64,000 nucleotides of DNA from Macropodus opercularis (GCA_030770545.1 CM061100.1:9886501-9950500), one strand, 5' to 3'. Positions 50,001 through 63,880 are shown, counted from the stretch's first letter. Notes: generated from the letters alone by a model not told the origin. Numbers and translations: made by a program.

Positions 50001-52968
50001 ATGAGGACATTATGCAGGGCAGTGCGTCTGTGCACGCATGTGACTGAGTACATGAGTGCTCTCAGAAGTGTTGCCTCTTGTGTTTCCACTACTATACGCA
50101 GTGTATTATGCATGCGTGTGATGCGTGCAGAATACCCACGATCAGTGATCTACTGTACCACTGATGAATGCTGAAGTTTCTCTCGGGTTTAGGGGGCATA
50201 TGAGGGTGTAGTTTCAAGGTGAGCGGCAGAGAAAGTGATGGAGAGGGGAGAGCGAAGGTGAGCGGAGAGATACACCGAGTACAACTAAGATAAGGGAGAC
50301 AAAGACAGAGAGAAGAAGCAGATTGTTTAACTGTATTTGATTATTCAAATACCTCACCTAAAGGAAACCATTGTGCACCTAATTCAAGTAAAACTGCCAA
50401 ATATTTCTTTGTCCCATATTTCAGGCTACTTTGACAAATGGCTGTCTATTTACTCCTGTTTGTGAAAAATTTACTGTTTTGGGAAGTCAAAAAACGACTG
50501 ACTAATAATTATTGGTTGTAGTGTTTTTGTGGAAGATTTGGATTAAGATTTGGAAGAAGCTGTGTGATATGGTTTTGGTTTATCTGTGTGGCCAGTGACA
50601 CATACAAAGTAAAAAAGTTAAAATCCAGTCAGGTCCCTTTCATACATACTATATGATGGACAACATCAAGTAGCAAGGCTGTTGCCAAGGTAACCACCAC
50701 TAGCCTAGTTTTGCATTTTGAATTTGTGCCTGTCAGCCAGGAAGACACTAGTATTTGTCATAGCTATCACACAAGCCACAGGGACTTGTCATTCACATCA
50801 TGCCAGATTTGCCCTCACTTTAAGTTTGCGTATTGCCAGACTATGAAAATAAAAAGCAGAAACAGAAAACACCACCTGAGAAGAAATTGTCCATTGTGAA
50901 ATGAACAAGCAGTTTCTTTATGAGATGTATATGATATTTAAAAAGAGACACATTTTAAGACTCTTTAAATGATGCTGATGGTGTGCCTGTGAATCTTTAA
51001 CTACCTGACTAGTTAGTGGGAGCAAACATGACAAAGCAGACTAACTAAATAATATAACAAGAGTTAGAAAGGATATGGATAGAGGCAGATGGTGGGGAGG
51101 GAGGCGCGGAGACGGGTGAGATAACAGACCGAGTGTCAGGAGAGAGACAGAAGTACAAAGCGAACTTTCTTTTAAGACAGACAAAAACAGAAGAAAGGAC
51201 AAAAATGAAACAGATAAATTAAGAAGGAGCAAAGGTTGAGAAAGATGAATGGATGTTGGAAAAGACCGCGTTAGAGAAAGAATGATGTAACCCCGAGAAG
51301 ATAAGGAGCGAGAAGAATGGGATGCGGCAGGGGTGGAGGGTCAAAATCAACACGGTGGAGCGATTTTGAAGGACGTTCAAGAGAAACAACAGCCAAAGAA
51401 GCTTGTTTCAGTAAATAATTTTCACCTTGTGTACACACACATCTATATAAACCTGCCTCTAAACACTGTACTTCTCTGTGATGAGAAGGCTCATGATCTC
51501 CTCTGATAATAACTCAATGCCACCTAAAGGCAGTGGGTGGTATTTTAGAAAGGGAGCTCGCAGAATTCTGCATCCTTGCCACCAAAAAACACCAAAAGCA
51601 CCAGCATCGCCATTAAAGCTCACATCAAAGTCAAACTGCATGACTTTGCTGAGATGCTTTTTTTATGTAAAGTCACACGTCAGTTCAAAGTAACTTGACA
51701 GAGGAGGAGATCAAAGGAAAATGTTATTTCTTGCCACTGACATGCATATGCACACAGATTATTTGAACTCATTGAAATGAAGAGGACAAGCATGGAGATG
51801 GTGACAATGGGCAGAAGGGGGGAGGGAACGGCAGCATGACAATGAGTAGGGGTGAGAGTCTTGGAGAATGGAGTAAGGGGCTGGGGAGGTTGAGGAAGGA
51901 ATGACAGACAGAGAAAGGCAGAGCGAGAACAAACTGTCAGAGTAATGGTATTGGGGACAGAGATCTTGTCCCATTAAATATAGAGAGCTCTGTTATGGCA
52001 CATGAAATATACATGGAACACCAGGCTGACATCTGTATCATCTGCATTAGGAGGCATGTTTGAGCAGATGGAGAGAGCGAGGCTAGCTCAAGTGAAAACC
52101 AGCAAAGAGAGAGGCGAGGGAGGCGACGCGGGCTGAGATAAAGATGGGGAGAGAAACATGAGGGCGAGACAAGGATCTGGGCAGCTTTTGATCTGAGGCC
52201 AATGGCTTTCACAGACCAGGGGTTTCTCCCTACGATGGGGATCAATATTTTATTGTTGTGTCTTTTAACATTGTTGTGCTGTTGATCCTCAGTGTTTAAG
52301 TGTTAATCCGAGGTCCTCGCTCTGTGCGGCCATGACAGGTCCCATGGGACTTATTAAGAGAAAGGGGCTACTAACCCCAGTATTCTGGCTAATACTCCCA
52401 TTAGGCTCACACATATCCCTTAACCCCTGGGGTCGTGGCCTCTACTACTTTTCTGAACCCACAGACAAAGGCAGCATTGCAATGAGGCAGTTAACGTGAA
52501 GATAAAGGCAACACAGGGAACAGGAGGCAGGATGAGTAGAACAAGACTTGTCATGTTTACAGTAAACAGTATTTTTCTTTTGTTCCATCTCAACGTTACA
52601 TATTCGCTTGAGTAATGTTTGGATGAAATCAGGCCAAAATACAAAAACAAGAAATGCTAAAAATGCTCTCTCCCACTTAGTCCATCCCTGCTGCTGTGAA
52701 TTAGTGGCTTAGCAGTGTGCATAGCTGGACAGTAATAAAAACCCCAAACACTGATTGAATGCAACTTTGAGTCAAACATCTCCATGTTCTGTTTATTGTG
52801 TCGGTTGGAAACTAGGACAGGACAGAGTTTACCTTTGTGCTGACCTTGCTCTCTCATTTTCTTATAAAGCCTTGCATTTTGCAAATCCACGTATTCTTTT
52901 TCGCCGGTGTCTGACTTGGCGTCAGCTGATGTCCCCAACACTTCACATCTTCACCTCTGTGTCCCCAG
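47056..52968 (+). other. cntfr: cntfr intron, last part
   Basis: From about 47720 to 50710 there is no open frame of 60 codons on either strand, the longest such gap in the window. The sequence there is AT-rich and mostly non-repetitive. Purine-rich blocks follow at 50215-50320, 51061-51350, 51778-51930 and 52066-52170. The intron ends in a strong pyrimidine tract and AG at 52967-52968. Confidence 0.7.
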
Positions 52969-53202
52969 CTACCAGGAACCAGTATGAGCGAATGGGCAGT
53001 GATGTCACCATGCAGTGCGGCTCCCTGGACAACGACGCTTCAGTGACGTGGAAGGTGAACGGCACAGATGTGAAGGCCCAGCACAGCCTCGAAGGTCCCA
53101 GACTGATCCTGACTCAAGTCAACTTGGGTCACAACGGGCTCTACAGCTGTTTTCAGAACCCAAACGGAGAGAGACGCGACAGCATCTACCTTCACATTGG
53201 CA
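52969..53202 (+). CDS. cntfr: cntfr coding exon 2: N-terminal Ig-like domain (gene continues past window)
   Basis: This 234-nt exon encodes residues 28-105 of the CNTF receptor alpha chain and covers the extracellular Ig-like C2 domain. The acceptor follows a strong pyrimidine tract (ctctgtgtccccag) and the donor is gtaagt at 53203. Both ends are phase 1, as usual for a single-exon Ig domain. The carried G completes an Ala codon (G+CT). The canonical Ig features are present: Cys44 and Cys88 for the disulphide, core Trp55 in TWKVNGTD, and the LGHNGLYSCF motif around Tyr86. Asn58 in NGT is a likely N-glycosylation site. QYERMGSDVT, TWKVNGTD and LGHNGLYSCF match recalled mammalian CNTFR closely, which separates it from the related IL11RA and IL6R. 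The domain is intact with no frameshift. The following fibronectin III exons, with the WSXWS-type motif, are not in the remaining 10.8 kb. The same frame is open for about 210 nt upstream of the acceptor, but that stretch has no Ig similarity and is treated as intron. Confidence 0.96.
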
Positions 53203-53250
53203 GTAAGTATTATAGATGTGTATCTATGTGCTATACATCCTAGAATCTTT

Positions 53251-53329
53251 ATATCGATACTTAATCTATAGTATATCGATAATCTATAGTTGTCCAAAAG
53301 GTCCAAAAATGAGTTAATAAAGTTAATAA
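53251..53329. repeat. Three successive short tandem duplications
   Basis: An imperfect doublet of 22 and 18 nt (atatcgat...aatctatagt, 53251-53272 and 53273-53290) is followed by a 9-nt doublet gtccaaaag/gtccaaaaa (53292-53300, 53301-53309) and a perfect 9-nt doublet agttaataa (53312-53320, 53321-53329). They lie 49 bp after the Ig exon donor. Confidence 0.8.
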
Positions 53330-54900
53330 AGTAGAAGATAAATTAATGAAATAACACTTGCAACCACGAGGCAACTACAGTAGGTAGTAATGCAATTAAG
53401 ATTTTTAGAAATCAGCCACATTCTGTAGCCGCCCAATTACTGCTGAGGTGAAAAGGATGGCGCCTCACTTCAAGAGCCGTGTTAATAGCGCTGCAGTGTT
53501 GATGCTCTCGAATAGCACAATAACAATGAAATGATTAAACTACATGCAGCTGGCTACCAAATGACTACAATGCTGTTTTAATAGACTGACATTAATTGGA
53601 GTAACCTTTTTTTTTTTTTTTTCAAATTCTTGACGCTTGCACAATGAAACCCTTTAGCCACATTTTAATAGTAAGTTATAATATTTAAATGGCTTTTTCA
53701 TTTAGATCTTAAATACTAATATAAAACTTAAATTGGGGCGATAACAGTGGGAGCTGCTGCCAGCTGACAAGCTCTAATCATTAGCTATTAAAATGACACC
53801 GGTCATTTTGCTGTTACGACTTTGCATTTTAATAATCATACAAAAGCTAAATGGGTGTCAATTTAGCAGCGTGTCATCGTGGCCTGCGAGTTGGCCACGG
53901 CTTCTTCTGAGATCCATTATTCTGATGGTGAAGGTTTTACGCACTGGGTCTGTGCATAATGCTGTTGGGATAGGAAGGACTTGTAAATGATAAGTACCCC
54001 AGAGGATAATAAGGCGAACACCTTTGTTAGATGTGCTATTTAGCTCAAGTGAAAAATCTTTATTCACACATAGATTAACTTTTTACACTGCGTGTTTAAA
54101 GTGAACATAAGTGCCCAGGGAGCGAAGAGCTTATTTGGCTGTTACTTTAAATTAGTTTTGTACATTATTAGTATAATATTTCATTCAGTGCCTCTGGACC
54201 ATTAGGTGAATGCACAACAGCACTGTACACGTATAACTGGATAAATATTACTTTCTATGTGTTTGTAAAAGCTGCACTGTTGGTACTGTTTTCATGGTTT
54301 CTAACATAATTCTTAGAGTGGACGTCGCCGGCTTTATCTGGCAAAACCAGACCGCGTTTCGCGTTATTCAGATTCAGATTCATTCTGACATCTGCCACCT
54401 CTAATCAACACCTGAACCTCCTCTTTTCTCTTTCAGTTTGTTCAATACATCTGTCACTGCGGTGAAGCTGCGTGATTGATGGCCGCCCGTCTTTTCTTAA
54501 ATGACCACTCGGCGAAAACCACTCGTTCTTTCTTTTTCTTAGTTTGAATTAAGGCTGTAAAGTAGAAGTAGTAGAAAAGCGGGATTCATTTGGGCAGTAT
54601 TTCTGCTGGACAACGATACTTCACATATTTATATGTAATCAATTCACGCGTCTCTGCATCTGTTGGAAGTCTAAAAAATAGGTAACGTTCTAAATTAAAG
54701 TTAATACTGCTGGTGCCTAACCAGCTAGTCTGTGAAACTAGCTCTCGCTTTAGCATCATGGCTGGTGACTATATGTAACGGTGCCAAAAGGAATAACTTT
54801 GGATACACTGCATGAGAAAAAAAAACATTGATTCCTCACTCACATGTCTTTGTATATACGAGCAAATAGCAGTTTTTCCACTCACAGACGCTGTTTTATT

Positions 54901-55500
54901 GCAGAATCTATCTTAGGTGTAAATCAGATTGCGAGAACAGCAGACTGGATGTCTTGCCTCGTCTGTACCGAGTCTAAATGTCGCCACAGTGAATGGGCTG
55001 TTAATCTGCCAGATGGCGGGAAACAAAGCAGCATCGGGACAGAATTGCCAGTTCGGAAGAAGATCGAGCGCACGTCACCGTCGGCTAAAAAGCAAACGCG
55101 CACCTGAATGATTTGCTCCACTTGTCAGGAAAACCAGCAGAAAGTCGCGCACTTCGCCCATCAAGGTTTCCTTCTTAGCCGATACTCGACGTGTAAATTC
55201 TACGCAAATGGTTGATGAATGAGACGGTGCGGGAGCGTGGCAGTTTGGTAAATCGCATCGGCAATGATGAATCACAGAATGCAGAAATAAGACTGAATTA
55301 ATGAGAGTTTCGTGTTATGGTGTATTATGTCAGCAGGGTTTGTGATGCCCTACGTCGACAGAGCAGAGAAGAAAGAATGAGTGAGAGATGCTCGCAGTGT
55401 GTCTGTGTGGAAGCCGGCACATGTGTGTTTCTTTCTACCAGTGGTGATTTTCTGCGTCGTAACGACACTTTGGCGGCCTCGAACCGAGCGCGTGTGCGTG
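54901..55500. promoter_or_regulatory. CpG-rich intronic segment, possible alternative promoter or enhancer
   Basis: By eye I count about 40 CpG dinucleotides in 600 bp of sequence that is roughly 48% GC. That is near or above random expectation and denser than the flanks. The sequence is complex and non-repetitive. Open frames of about 60-90 codons run through it on both strands but look unlike any known family. CpG retention suggests an unmethylated regulatory region. Confidence 0.35.
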
Positions 55501-56501
55501 AGGGAACTATTCATCGGGGGTGAATTGCAAGTTTGTGAGAACAGCACCCTAGTGGTCTGGCCTGGCAGTGAACATAATTGGCTTGATAACAGTTGGCGAT
55601 TTTATGACGTGTTCCCAGCACACGCTGCAACCACTTCGGCTTTAATTCTACTTTTCTGATCGTGACCCTCCACTTTACTCACACTCTTTCACTTGCGGGT
55701 CTGTTTTCTATTTGTCTTCTTTTAATCTATTATCACTACATCGCTTTCCGCTGCTATTTCTGCTACTTTCATTATGTTACACTGTCAAGTGCAAAACTTT
55801 CCGACACGGCGATAATGACATCACGACACACTACACTTGTTGTGATTACCATCATGATGATAGTTTGATTTTATGCAGTGTTTATGACTTACTCCCGGGG
55901 CTTGTTATATTTTACACAGATAGAAGTGTTGTCAGGAGAATAGTACTGAGCCATCTGTCTGTGCTCTTTCTTTGTTTCTCTTCCTTGAACTTTGTGATTA
56001 TATCCCAAGCTGCTTATGCCATCGCTTTTATATTTGTATCCTTTTATGGCATTTAGATCTTTTTTTCTTTGCCTTTTTATCTCCGGGTTCTTCGGCCGTC
56101 GTCTGCCACTCAGTCTCTGTCTCTCTGTGTTTGTGCGCATTAAGAACATCACACTATGACACAGTGAAAAGTCTGAATGTACCTCGGCCTTTCTGTTACT
56201 TTTTTATTGTCTGTTTCATTTCAACATTGCGTAACACCACACACTTTGAAGTTATGTCAGAACAAATTTTGGATTATTCAAACAAAATGTGTTGGCATAA
56301 CTATAGGTGGAAAACACAATCTGGGTCAAGCAACACCTTTTGTTTACCACACAGTCCCAACCCGCTGAAGGCAAAGGTTTGTCCAGACTTTTTATTGGCA
56401 GCGTGTCACTTTGCCTTGCATGTGTGTTTTATGTTGAATCTTCATTTGTAAGTGGAAAGCTGATGTGATGCCTGTTTTTTTTTTTCACACCTGCAGCCTA
56501 T

Positions 56502-56520
56502 ATTTATTTATTTATTTATC
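56502..56520. repeat. (TATT)n short tandem repeat
   Basis: This is a tattta-type tetranucleotide array of about 19 bp. Confidence 0.8.
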
Positions 56521-56924
56521 GGTCGCTTTGGGTACAGTCAGCCAAACAAAGAAAACATAAACGCATCTATGTACGCTGAGGGATAGAACCAAGCACTTTC
56601 TGGACCTAATTCATTTGTGTGTACTGTGTATGTGTTAAGCTTACACATACACATAACCAGATGTTATGAACCCAGGGTGTTTACAGAAGGTGCAGACACG
56701 CTGGGACATACACAGAAACAAACGCACAGCACGAGCACAGTTCCAGGCTACTTGTAAACCGTCTTCAGACACTATAATAGTAATAATAAAATAGGAATTG
56801 ATGTACTGTAGCTATGCGATGGGATATGACTTTTTGGTACCAAAATATGATATATACAAGTATTGACTGTGAAGTTTCATTAAAATTTAATTTAAGTCAT
56901 AAAAGTCTGATGGTTCTTGGTTAA

Positions 56925-56949
56925 AAAATAAATAAATAAATAAATAAAA
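56925..56949. repeat. (AAAT)n short tandem repeat
   Basis: This is an aaataaat array of about 25 bp. Confidence 0.85.
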
Positions 56950-58973
56950 ATCCTTCCCTTTGTGCTGCCACACTGGGGATGTTTATTGCTGTTCTGCCCT
57001 TTTCTGGCTTTGTCCATTCTTCTGCCTGTTGCTGTCTTTAGTGGCCGTCAGCTGAACAATTTATGGCAGCACAACACAGGCTCCCAGCTAATACAACATC
57101 AACTGCACTGGGTCATATATCCAGCTAGTCACGATGGTAACCTGTCAGCTTGTAAGACACATAGTCTGCCAGTAAACAGAAAACCTGAGGATTTTACCCC
57201 AGCGATGTGCAACTTCGACGTTTTGCTTTGCTGTTGTTGGGGAGAAGTTAGACTTGAGCTCTGAAAGTAAAGTATTTGATAAAATACATCTGTTGATCCA
57301 TTTGTTTCATACCTTGTTTTATATTTGTAGTTTATAGCTTCATCTTCACCTGGTTGATGTTGGTGATGACACTCGAATTTGAGATTACATTTTGCTCATA
57401 GCAATGTTTTTTTTTTTCATTTTTTCTAGAACATTTTGAAAATATAGATGAATTCAGACAGATTCTGTCTCAGAAGCTTGTGCATCAAATATGATTGATA
57501 TGTAAATAAGATGTAAATTGTTCATACTCACAATGTTACTGTCAATTAATATTCATATGCACGTGTAGTCTCTCGGGCCCCACTATGAGGCAGAGAATTG
57601 TTTTGATAAACGTCAATATCTACAGTACATATGTATAAAGGCACAATTGAAATGTGAGAATTTCAGGCATCACCTTCAGTCATAAATGTTACAGCTAACA
57701 GCCGCTTTCTGTTTCACACAGAATTAGCCATAATTTAACATCTTCAGACCTGCTCCGTTTTTCCTTTTAAAGGTACAGTAGCAGCATTTGTGAACCAGTG
57801 AAGGTTTATTCCACGCGTTCAATGGTAACCGTCTTGTCCTGAATGCGATGGTTTCGCGTAGAGCCCTTCAAACATCAGGCCATGCATATCTAAAAGCTCT
57901 GCTGCTGATCACTCCCCATCTTTAGAGCCCATTAGCCAGCTACTCAGCCACTCAATGTGCAAGTCAGACACTCAGCCCGCCAGCTGACACTAGACAAGAT
58001 GTGATACTTCTTTCTTTTTCTTTTTTTTTTTTTTCCCTCAAATTCTTGACAGATAATTCATGGGCCAATCAGGGGCACTCCAGACAGAGCACTCCCATTA
58101 CTGTAACGACAACATTTTAAACATCCATAATGAAGAAGAAACATTTATATTGTAAGCAGGAGTGGTGTCTGTTTAGGAATGAATTTGTATCATAAATCAT
58201 CACACAAGAAAAAGGAGTTCTAAGTTTGGCACTGACTCATTCTTGTAAACAGCTCCAGTCTGAGCGGCTCTCAGATCACAGCAGTGTGATTATGTAAACA
58301 CAGTTGTGGTGTAGGCTTTTTTTTTTTTCTCTTAACACTACAACAGAAATCTTAACTGCCAGTGTCTGGGCTGGGGTAGGAGGTCGCCTCCGCCTTGACG
58401 ACGGTGCGCGAGTTGCTGCGCGTGCAGTGGTGAGAAAGCAACAAAAACAACGTCTTTCCATATTATTATTATTATATTTTAAATATCTTACTCGTTTTAA
58501 GTCTCACAATTCAAATTGAAGTAGTTTTTAATAAGCAATAGTAGTTTGCATGAAAAACTGTGTGGGTGTTTGATTGTGTGCTTTAGAACAGTCAGGAAAA
58601 CGGTTACAACACTCACAACACACACTATTTTGGCAATTTTAACTTGAGTCCCACACTTTAATTAAACACCTAAAAAGGTTGCTATAAAACCTGACATTTT
58701 TAGCCCACAACAATCCCAATAAAGGCCACGAATTCCTACAGTGACGGGTTGAGGCTTCCTCAAGCTTCAATTAAAAGCAATAGATGTAGAGTGTGGCCTT
58801 CAACCACAACAGTTTAAGTCAAATGACTGCACACTGGGAAACGATGACTTGAAGGAGGAGTGAGTTCTCATGTTTCCCTCAGGCAATTTATTTCCAGAAA
58901 CATTCCAATTGATATATATTTCCTTTTACCCTGGGCAGCTTGTTTTTGTGTGTACCCGCACACATAGACACTC

Positions 58974-59003
58974 CCCCCCCCACACACACACACGCACGCA
59001 CAC
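58974..59003. repeat. C run plus CA/CG repeat
   Basis: A homopolymeric C run leads into a CA array with CG variants, about 30 bp in total. Confidence 0.8.
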
Positions 59004-61837
59004 TCTGGGGACCCGTGCTACATCACTGAGTAATGGAATTGTCTTGTCTCCTTTCAGACAGAGCGCTATGGAGGAGGCTGAACATGTTGAGCTTCATTAT
59101 CCTTTGGGACTTCCTGTTTAAACTAGGAAGTATTTGGCCCCCACATGTAAAAGCCACTGCTTGAAGTACTCAGCATCCATTTTAATTACTCTCCTCTCTT
59201 GTCCCACTGCACGGTCAGTTATATTAAATAGAAATGTGCGGTGGGTTTAACCGGTTTTAGAATTGAATTCAACAGTTTGTCGACCTCGGTTGGTCTCCAG
59301 AGTTTTGATCCTGTCAAGGCGAGAGGCTGCCTCGTCTACCGGAACGCAGCGAAATTAGTATTTTCAGAAGGACTGAAAAATACCAAGAGGTGATCATTTT
59401 AATATAAAAGAAAGTAATTCTCAATGGAAAGTTGGTGGAAATGTCTGTGATGGGTTGAATATGAAGTCAAGTATTAATTGAGTCATAATTGCATATTGGC
59501 ACAGAACAAATGAGTCCACGGTTCAGTAACAGCATGATCACCTCAGTTTCCACAGTTTGATCATCCAGACTCCTGTGTCTTAAATACTGCACTAATTACA
59601 TGTAAACGTCCATCCATAACATCGTCTTCGTTTAATTTCTCTCTTCCTCTATATATTTCTGTTTTTGTTCCGCTCCATATCACCAACTTTTTGCTTCTCT
59701 CTCTCTTTTTTTTGGCTCTATTTGCAGGACAACAGCAACTCCCTTCGCTTTATTGTAGCAGACAACCATAACAAATGGCAAAATGGACCCGGTTTACAAA
59801 GTCAATGGGAAGCCATGAGGGGAACAACAACAAAAAAAAAAAGAAAGAGTCCCTGTGTGCTTAGGCCTGGTTGTATCTGTTGGATATCAGGAGTAATCTG
59901 GCAGGACAGATTGTTTTCGCTCTCCTTCGCTCTCACTGTTGCTGTTTTCAAAAGAGACAGTCTGTCAGAAAGTGTTAGCAACATTAGGGACTGAGGAAGA
60001 TGCACTTAATAATTGAAGGTGTCTTCTATTTTCAAATGTGTATATGCATCTGTATGTCAGGTTACAGCACATCATACTTAGACTGATTTTAAATTTCATG
60101 CATCGTTCCTCTATTTAATTTTTTTTTTTTTCACTCAGACCTTAAAATCTCGATTAGTTTCTATCTTATTGTGTTTCTGTTTTTTTCTCCTCCACTAATG
60201 CTGTTATAACACTTCCAAGTCTATCCCATGTCACCCATTACCTTCTTCCTCCTTTCTCCTCTTTCTCTCTATAGTTTCTTATCTTATCGAGTGTAAGTTT
60301 TCTTATGGGAGTCTGTGGATGCTCTCTGGCTTTCGTTGCCATTTAAAAACCAAATGTAGCCATACGCGACGTCCCTGCGTCTAGGAACATGAAATTCACT
60401 TCTAGTGTTTTCAAATGCTCTTCCTTGCCCCCATTGGATTTCCAGCACTCTGGCCCTCTTCCACTCAAATGTTAGATGAAACAAAACCATGGTGGAATAT
60501 CAAGTAATTGGTTGTGTGGCTGCAGTCTTTTTTAAAAACACACCTACTGTGAGACTTCTCTGTCAATCCTCAGAATACACCAAACTCTGTATATATCATA
60601 AACATTTTTTTCTGTTTATTGAAGTGACCCAGGGTTTGTCGTGTTTTTCTCTCGTCCTCCCTCAGCCTGCCTCTCTCTCCCTTTCTTGCTCTAATTACCC
60701 ATCCAGAAGTACTGGAATAAACTGACTGACGGTATTATTATCTTGTCTCCTCTCTTTGCTACGGTTTTCCTACAGTTGACATGCAGCATGCCTGTGTAGT
60801 TGTGTGGGTTGTATATGTGGGTTGTGTGCTGCATGTAGGTGTTTCTACTTGCGGGTGCCTTTTGTGTGCCTCATAATAATTTGTCACTCTGTCCTTGTGG
60901 GTGTACGTACACATCTTTGTTTGTGCCAAATTTTGCAGCTGCATTTCTCAGTGTGTGCGCGTCTGTTTATATCAGTGGCTGTCACTGTGTGTTTTGTGTC
61001 TGTGCCAAGAAGGTAACGGGCTGTTCCCTCTTGATTAGTGTCCAGTGAAATAGCAATTTCTGGGCTGTCTCGGCCCTTTTACAATCCTCTGTTTGTGTGT
61101 GAGTGAGGGACAGAGAAAAAGCAAGATTCTGACCAGAAAGTATTCTCCCTGGCTCGGTGTCCGGCAGTGAGGTTCAGCAGTTTGCTCCATTGACGTCAAG
61201 CAACTGAAGAATGGCCAGATAGGCATGAAAACATGCTCATTGGCCATTTCTGTGTGTGTTTCTGGCTGCAAAAGAGATTTAAATGTCAAATGTTGGCAAA
61301 TTTAAAACCTTTTCTGCTGAGCCTTCCTGCAAGACCCCTTTGCTCTAACGTCACTTAAACCTGAAATAAAAACTGAAGTGTTTTAATCAAAACAGAAACA
61401 TAGAATTAGTATTTTTTGGCACTTACACGCGCATCAAACAATCCTGCACTATAGAACGTTGTGTTTATTATCATGTCCCATCAGCATCTGAGATGAAATC
61501 TCAAAGTTTGACTGTGCATTTCTTTTTTTTTCAGTCACTGGGAATGTTTTCATTTTCACTCCCAGAGCTGCTGTTCAAACTCACAAATAAGCAAATTAAT
61601 AAGCATCCCCTGACTCTCATTTGCAAGCCACGCTCCAATACAGGAAAAAGCTATAAAACTGGCATGTGTGCGTGTGATGTCACAGAATGTGTGTGTGTAA
61701 AAAAGGAAAATGGAAGAAATAATTTAGTGTAGTGATGCATGCAAGAGACTAGTGAGCTTAATGTGCTCATGTATGAGCATATACTGTATAAGTCCACCTT
61801 TCGTACTGTGTAATTCCTGCTTATTCGAAAGGAAGTG

Positions 61838-61840
<3 letters not shown>

Positions 61841-61878
<38 letters not shown>
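61841..61878. repeat. (GT)19 microsatellite
   Basis: This is a perfect GT array of 38 bp followed by a TA/TC-rich tail. Confidence 0.95.
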
Positions 61879-61882
<4 letters not shown>

Positions 61883-63064
61883 CTATCTGTATATATCCTG
61901 GTATGTGTGTAATGGACTGAGCTCTAACATAATTTAACACTCCAGAGTAAGACTGACTTCTCCATTTAGTCTTTTCAGACCATTTCTGTTCTACGCAGCA
62001 AATTAATCTGCATTTCCAAAGGAGATCGTTTCTCACTTACTCACTGACTTATTAAGCTCTTCATTATGTACAGGCGGGCTGGCCCTTTAAGATGCACTTC
62101 ATCTTAATTCTGCTGTACCTTGCTTCCATAGAAACAAAGAAAGACCTCACCGGTGGCATTGTTGAGTTCAATCAGTAAGAAGCCATGTATTATATCAGTT
62201 TAAGTTGTTCTCAGTCATATAAATATCTACAGCTAACAAATATAACAATATAACAGCCTGTACTTGAAGTGGTGGTGACAGTAAAAGTGTCTTAGCATTT
62301 TTCCTGTTGTATTGTTGTGTTTTGCAAGGATTGCACATTTCAAACAAGACTGCAGTACTGCTGGCCTGTAAGAGATGTCTCAATCCAGACTCTCTCTGGG
62401 GACCCAGCTACTGTGAGTCCAAACACTGGCCAAATGGGAAGCTCCCAAAAGACGGATGTACCCTCAGAACACAACAACATGGTTAAATGCAGGAAGAGGA
62501 AGGAGCTTGGCGAAAAAAGGGAAAAAGCAGGTGGAGTGCCAGTACATTACAGACTATGGGGTAAAATAATTGCTTTTTTGCAGCACATATGAAATTTATA
62601 AGCCAAGAATGGTTCATTAAAGTACAGATGAGAATTTAGATGCTCGGTGTGAAAGTAAGCTTCAGAGAAAGGAATATGGGAAGTAGAAAGCATGTAGCTG
62701 GATGTGTTTAGAGTAAACAAACACACACATGCAGAAGCACACATGTGGCGGTGGGCGGATGAAAGGAGTCTCGCACAATCACGGCTCCTGTGTCAAATGG
62801 GCCGCGCTTTACATCTCTAAACACCGAGATGTTGGTCTTGGACGGACAAAAATATATGCTGTATTGGTGTGTAGTGAGAGCTTGAGCTCGCTGGTTATTT
62901 GTGCAGGCTTCACATCAAACAGTCAGCAGACGCATACACACACACACAGGCCGCATAGATACACACGTAAAGCATGCTCATAACAAGTCTAATGATGTAT
63001 GTCACAGTTAGGGAAGTGTGAGCCCTGCTGCTGCTGGCACATTTTGAGTTGTACATATAATGAT

Positions 63065-63124
63065 GATGTGTGTGTGTATGTGTATACTGTACGTGTGTGT
63101 CTGTGTGTGTGTGTGTGCGTGTGC
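63065..63124. repeat. Imperfect (TG)n repeat
   Basis: This is a TG-rich stretch of about 60 bp with several interruptions, evidently a decaying array. Confidence 0.85.
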
Positions 63125-63880
63125 GCCCATGTACTGAGCATATTCTCTTTCCGTCATTGCCTTCACTCTCTCATCCTGTTTCTCTTTCAACCTCACTCTT
63201 TTTCGGGTTTTTTTTTCCCATTTGTCCTTTCAGCGTCTTCATCTTGTATTACATAATGCACCTGTTTGTGTCATCAGCCTAAATTTGCTTTGTTGGCTTT
63301 TAAGTGATTGGGAGGGCAAACGGCGCAGAATCCTCTGCTGATAGCTGATAACTTTAAAGTTTTGAGTCATTTCACCAATTGCAAAACTGTGTTTGTAGCA
63401 GTTTTTCAAGAGAAGTTGAAAAGGTTTACACTGGTTCAGAGGTTGAAATTGCAGATAAAGTAGTATGTAATGCGTGTAATACTATGTAAATGGGTTGCAT
63501 GTCTGTGGAGTTTTTTGTTTTCTAAACACAAAAGAAAACCACCTTAAAACATGAAATGATTAAGATGCGAGCTCACTTTACTGAACTGTTGTTTTAGTTC
63601 TCCACGCAAGCACCATGAAATGAGCTGCCACAATGGCACGACTAATGCGAATCGTTTTCCACTTCTGTACAGCCTGGTGGGGTCAGGTGATATTTGCTAC
63701 CTAACCTCCATGTCTCCCCAGCACAAGCTGTTCATTCTACAGCCGCTCAACAATTAGGAGGAATATTAACTCATTTCCGTGTTCGACTCCAGGCATTCAG
63801 CACTTGGTCTGTACGTGTGTGAGAAAGTGACACTGCAGTAACAGTGATGGGTGGAAAAAAAATATTGTGTCAGCGTTGGT

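Noticed and set aside
53612..58050. Shared words tcaaattcttgac after T runs near 53620 and 58040
   Set aside because: A 13-base match is expected many times by chance in 64 kb and the flanks do not align.
61191..61198. Perfect CRE palindrome tgacgtca
   Set aside because: About one is expected by chance in 64 kb, and it has no supporting neighbouring motifs.
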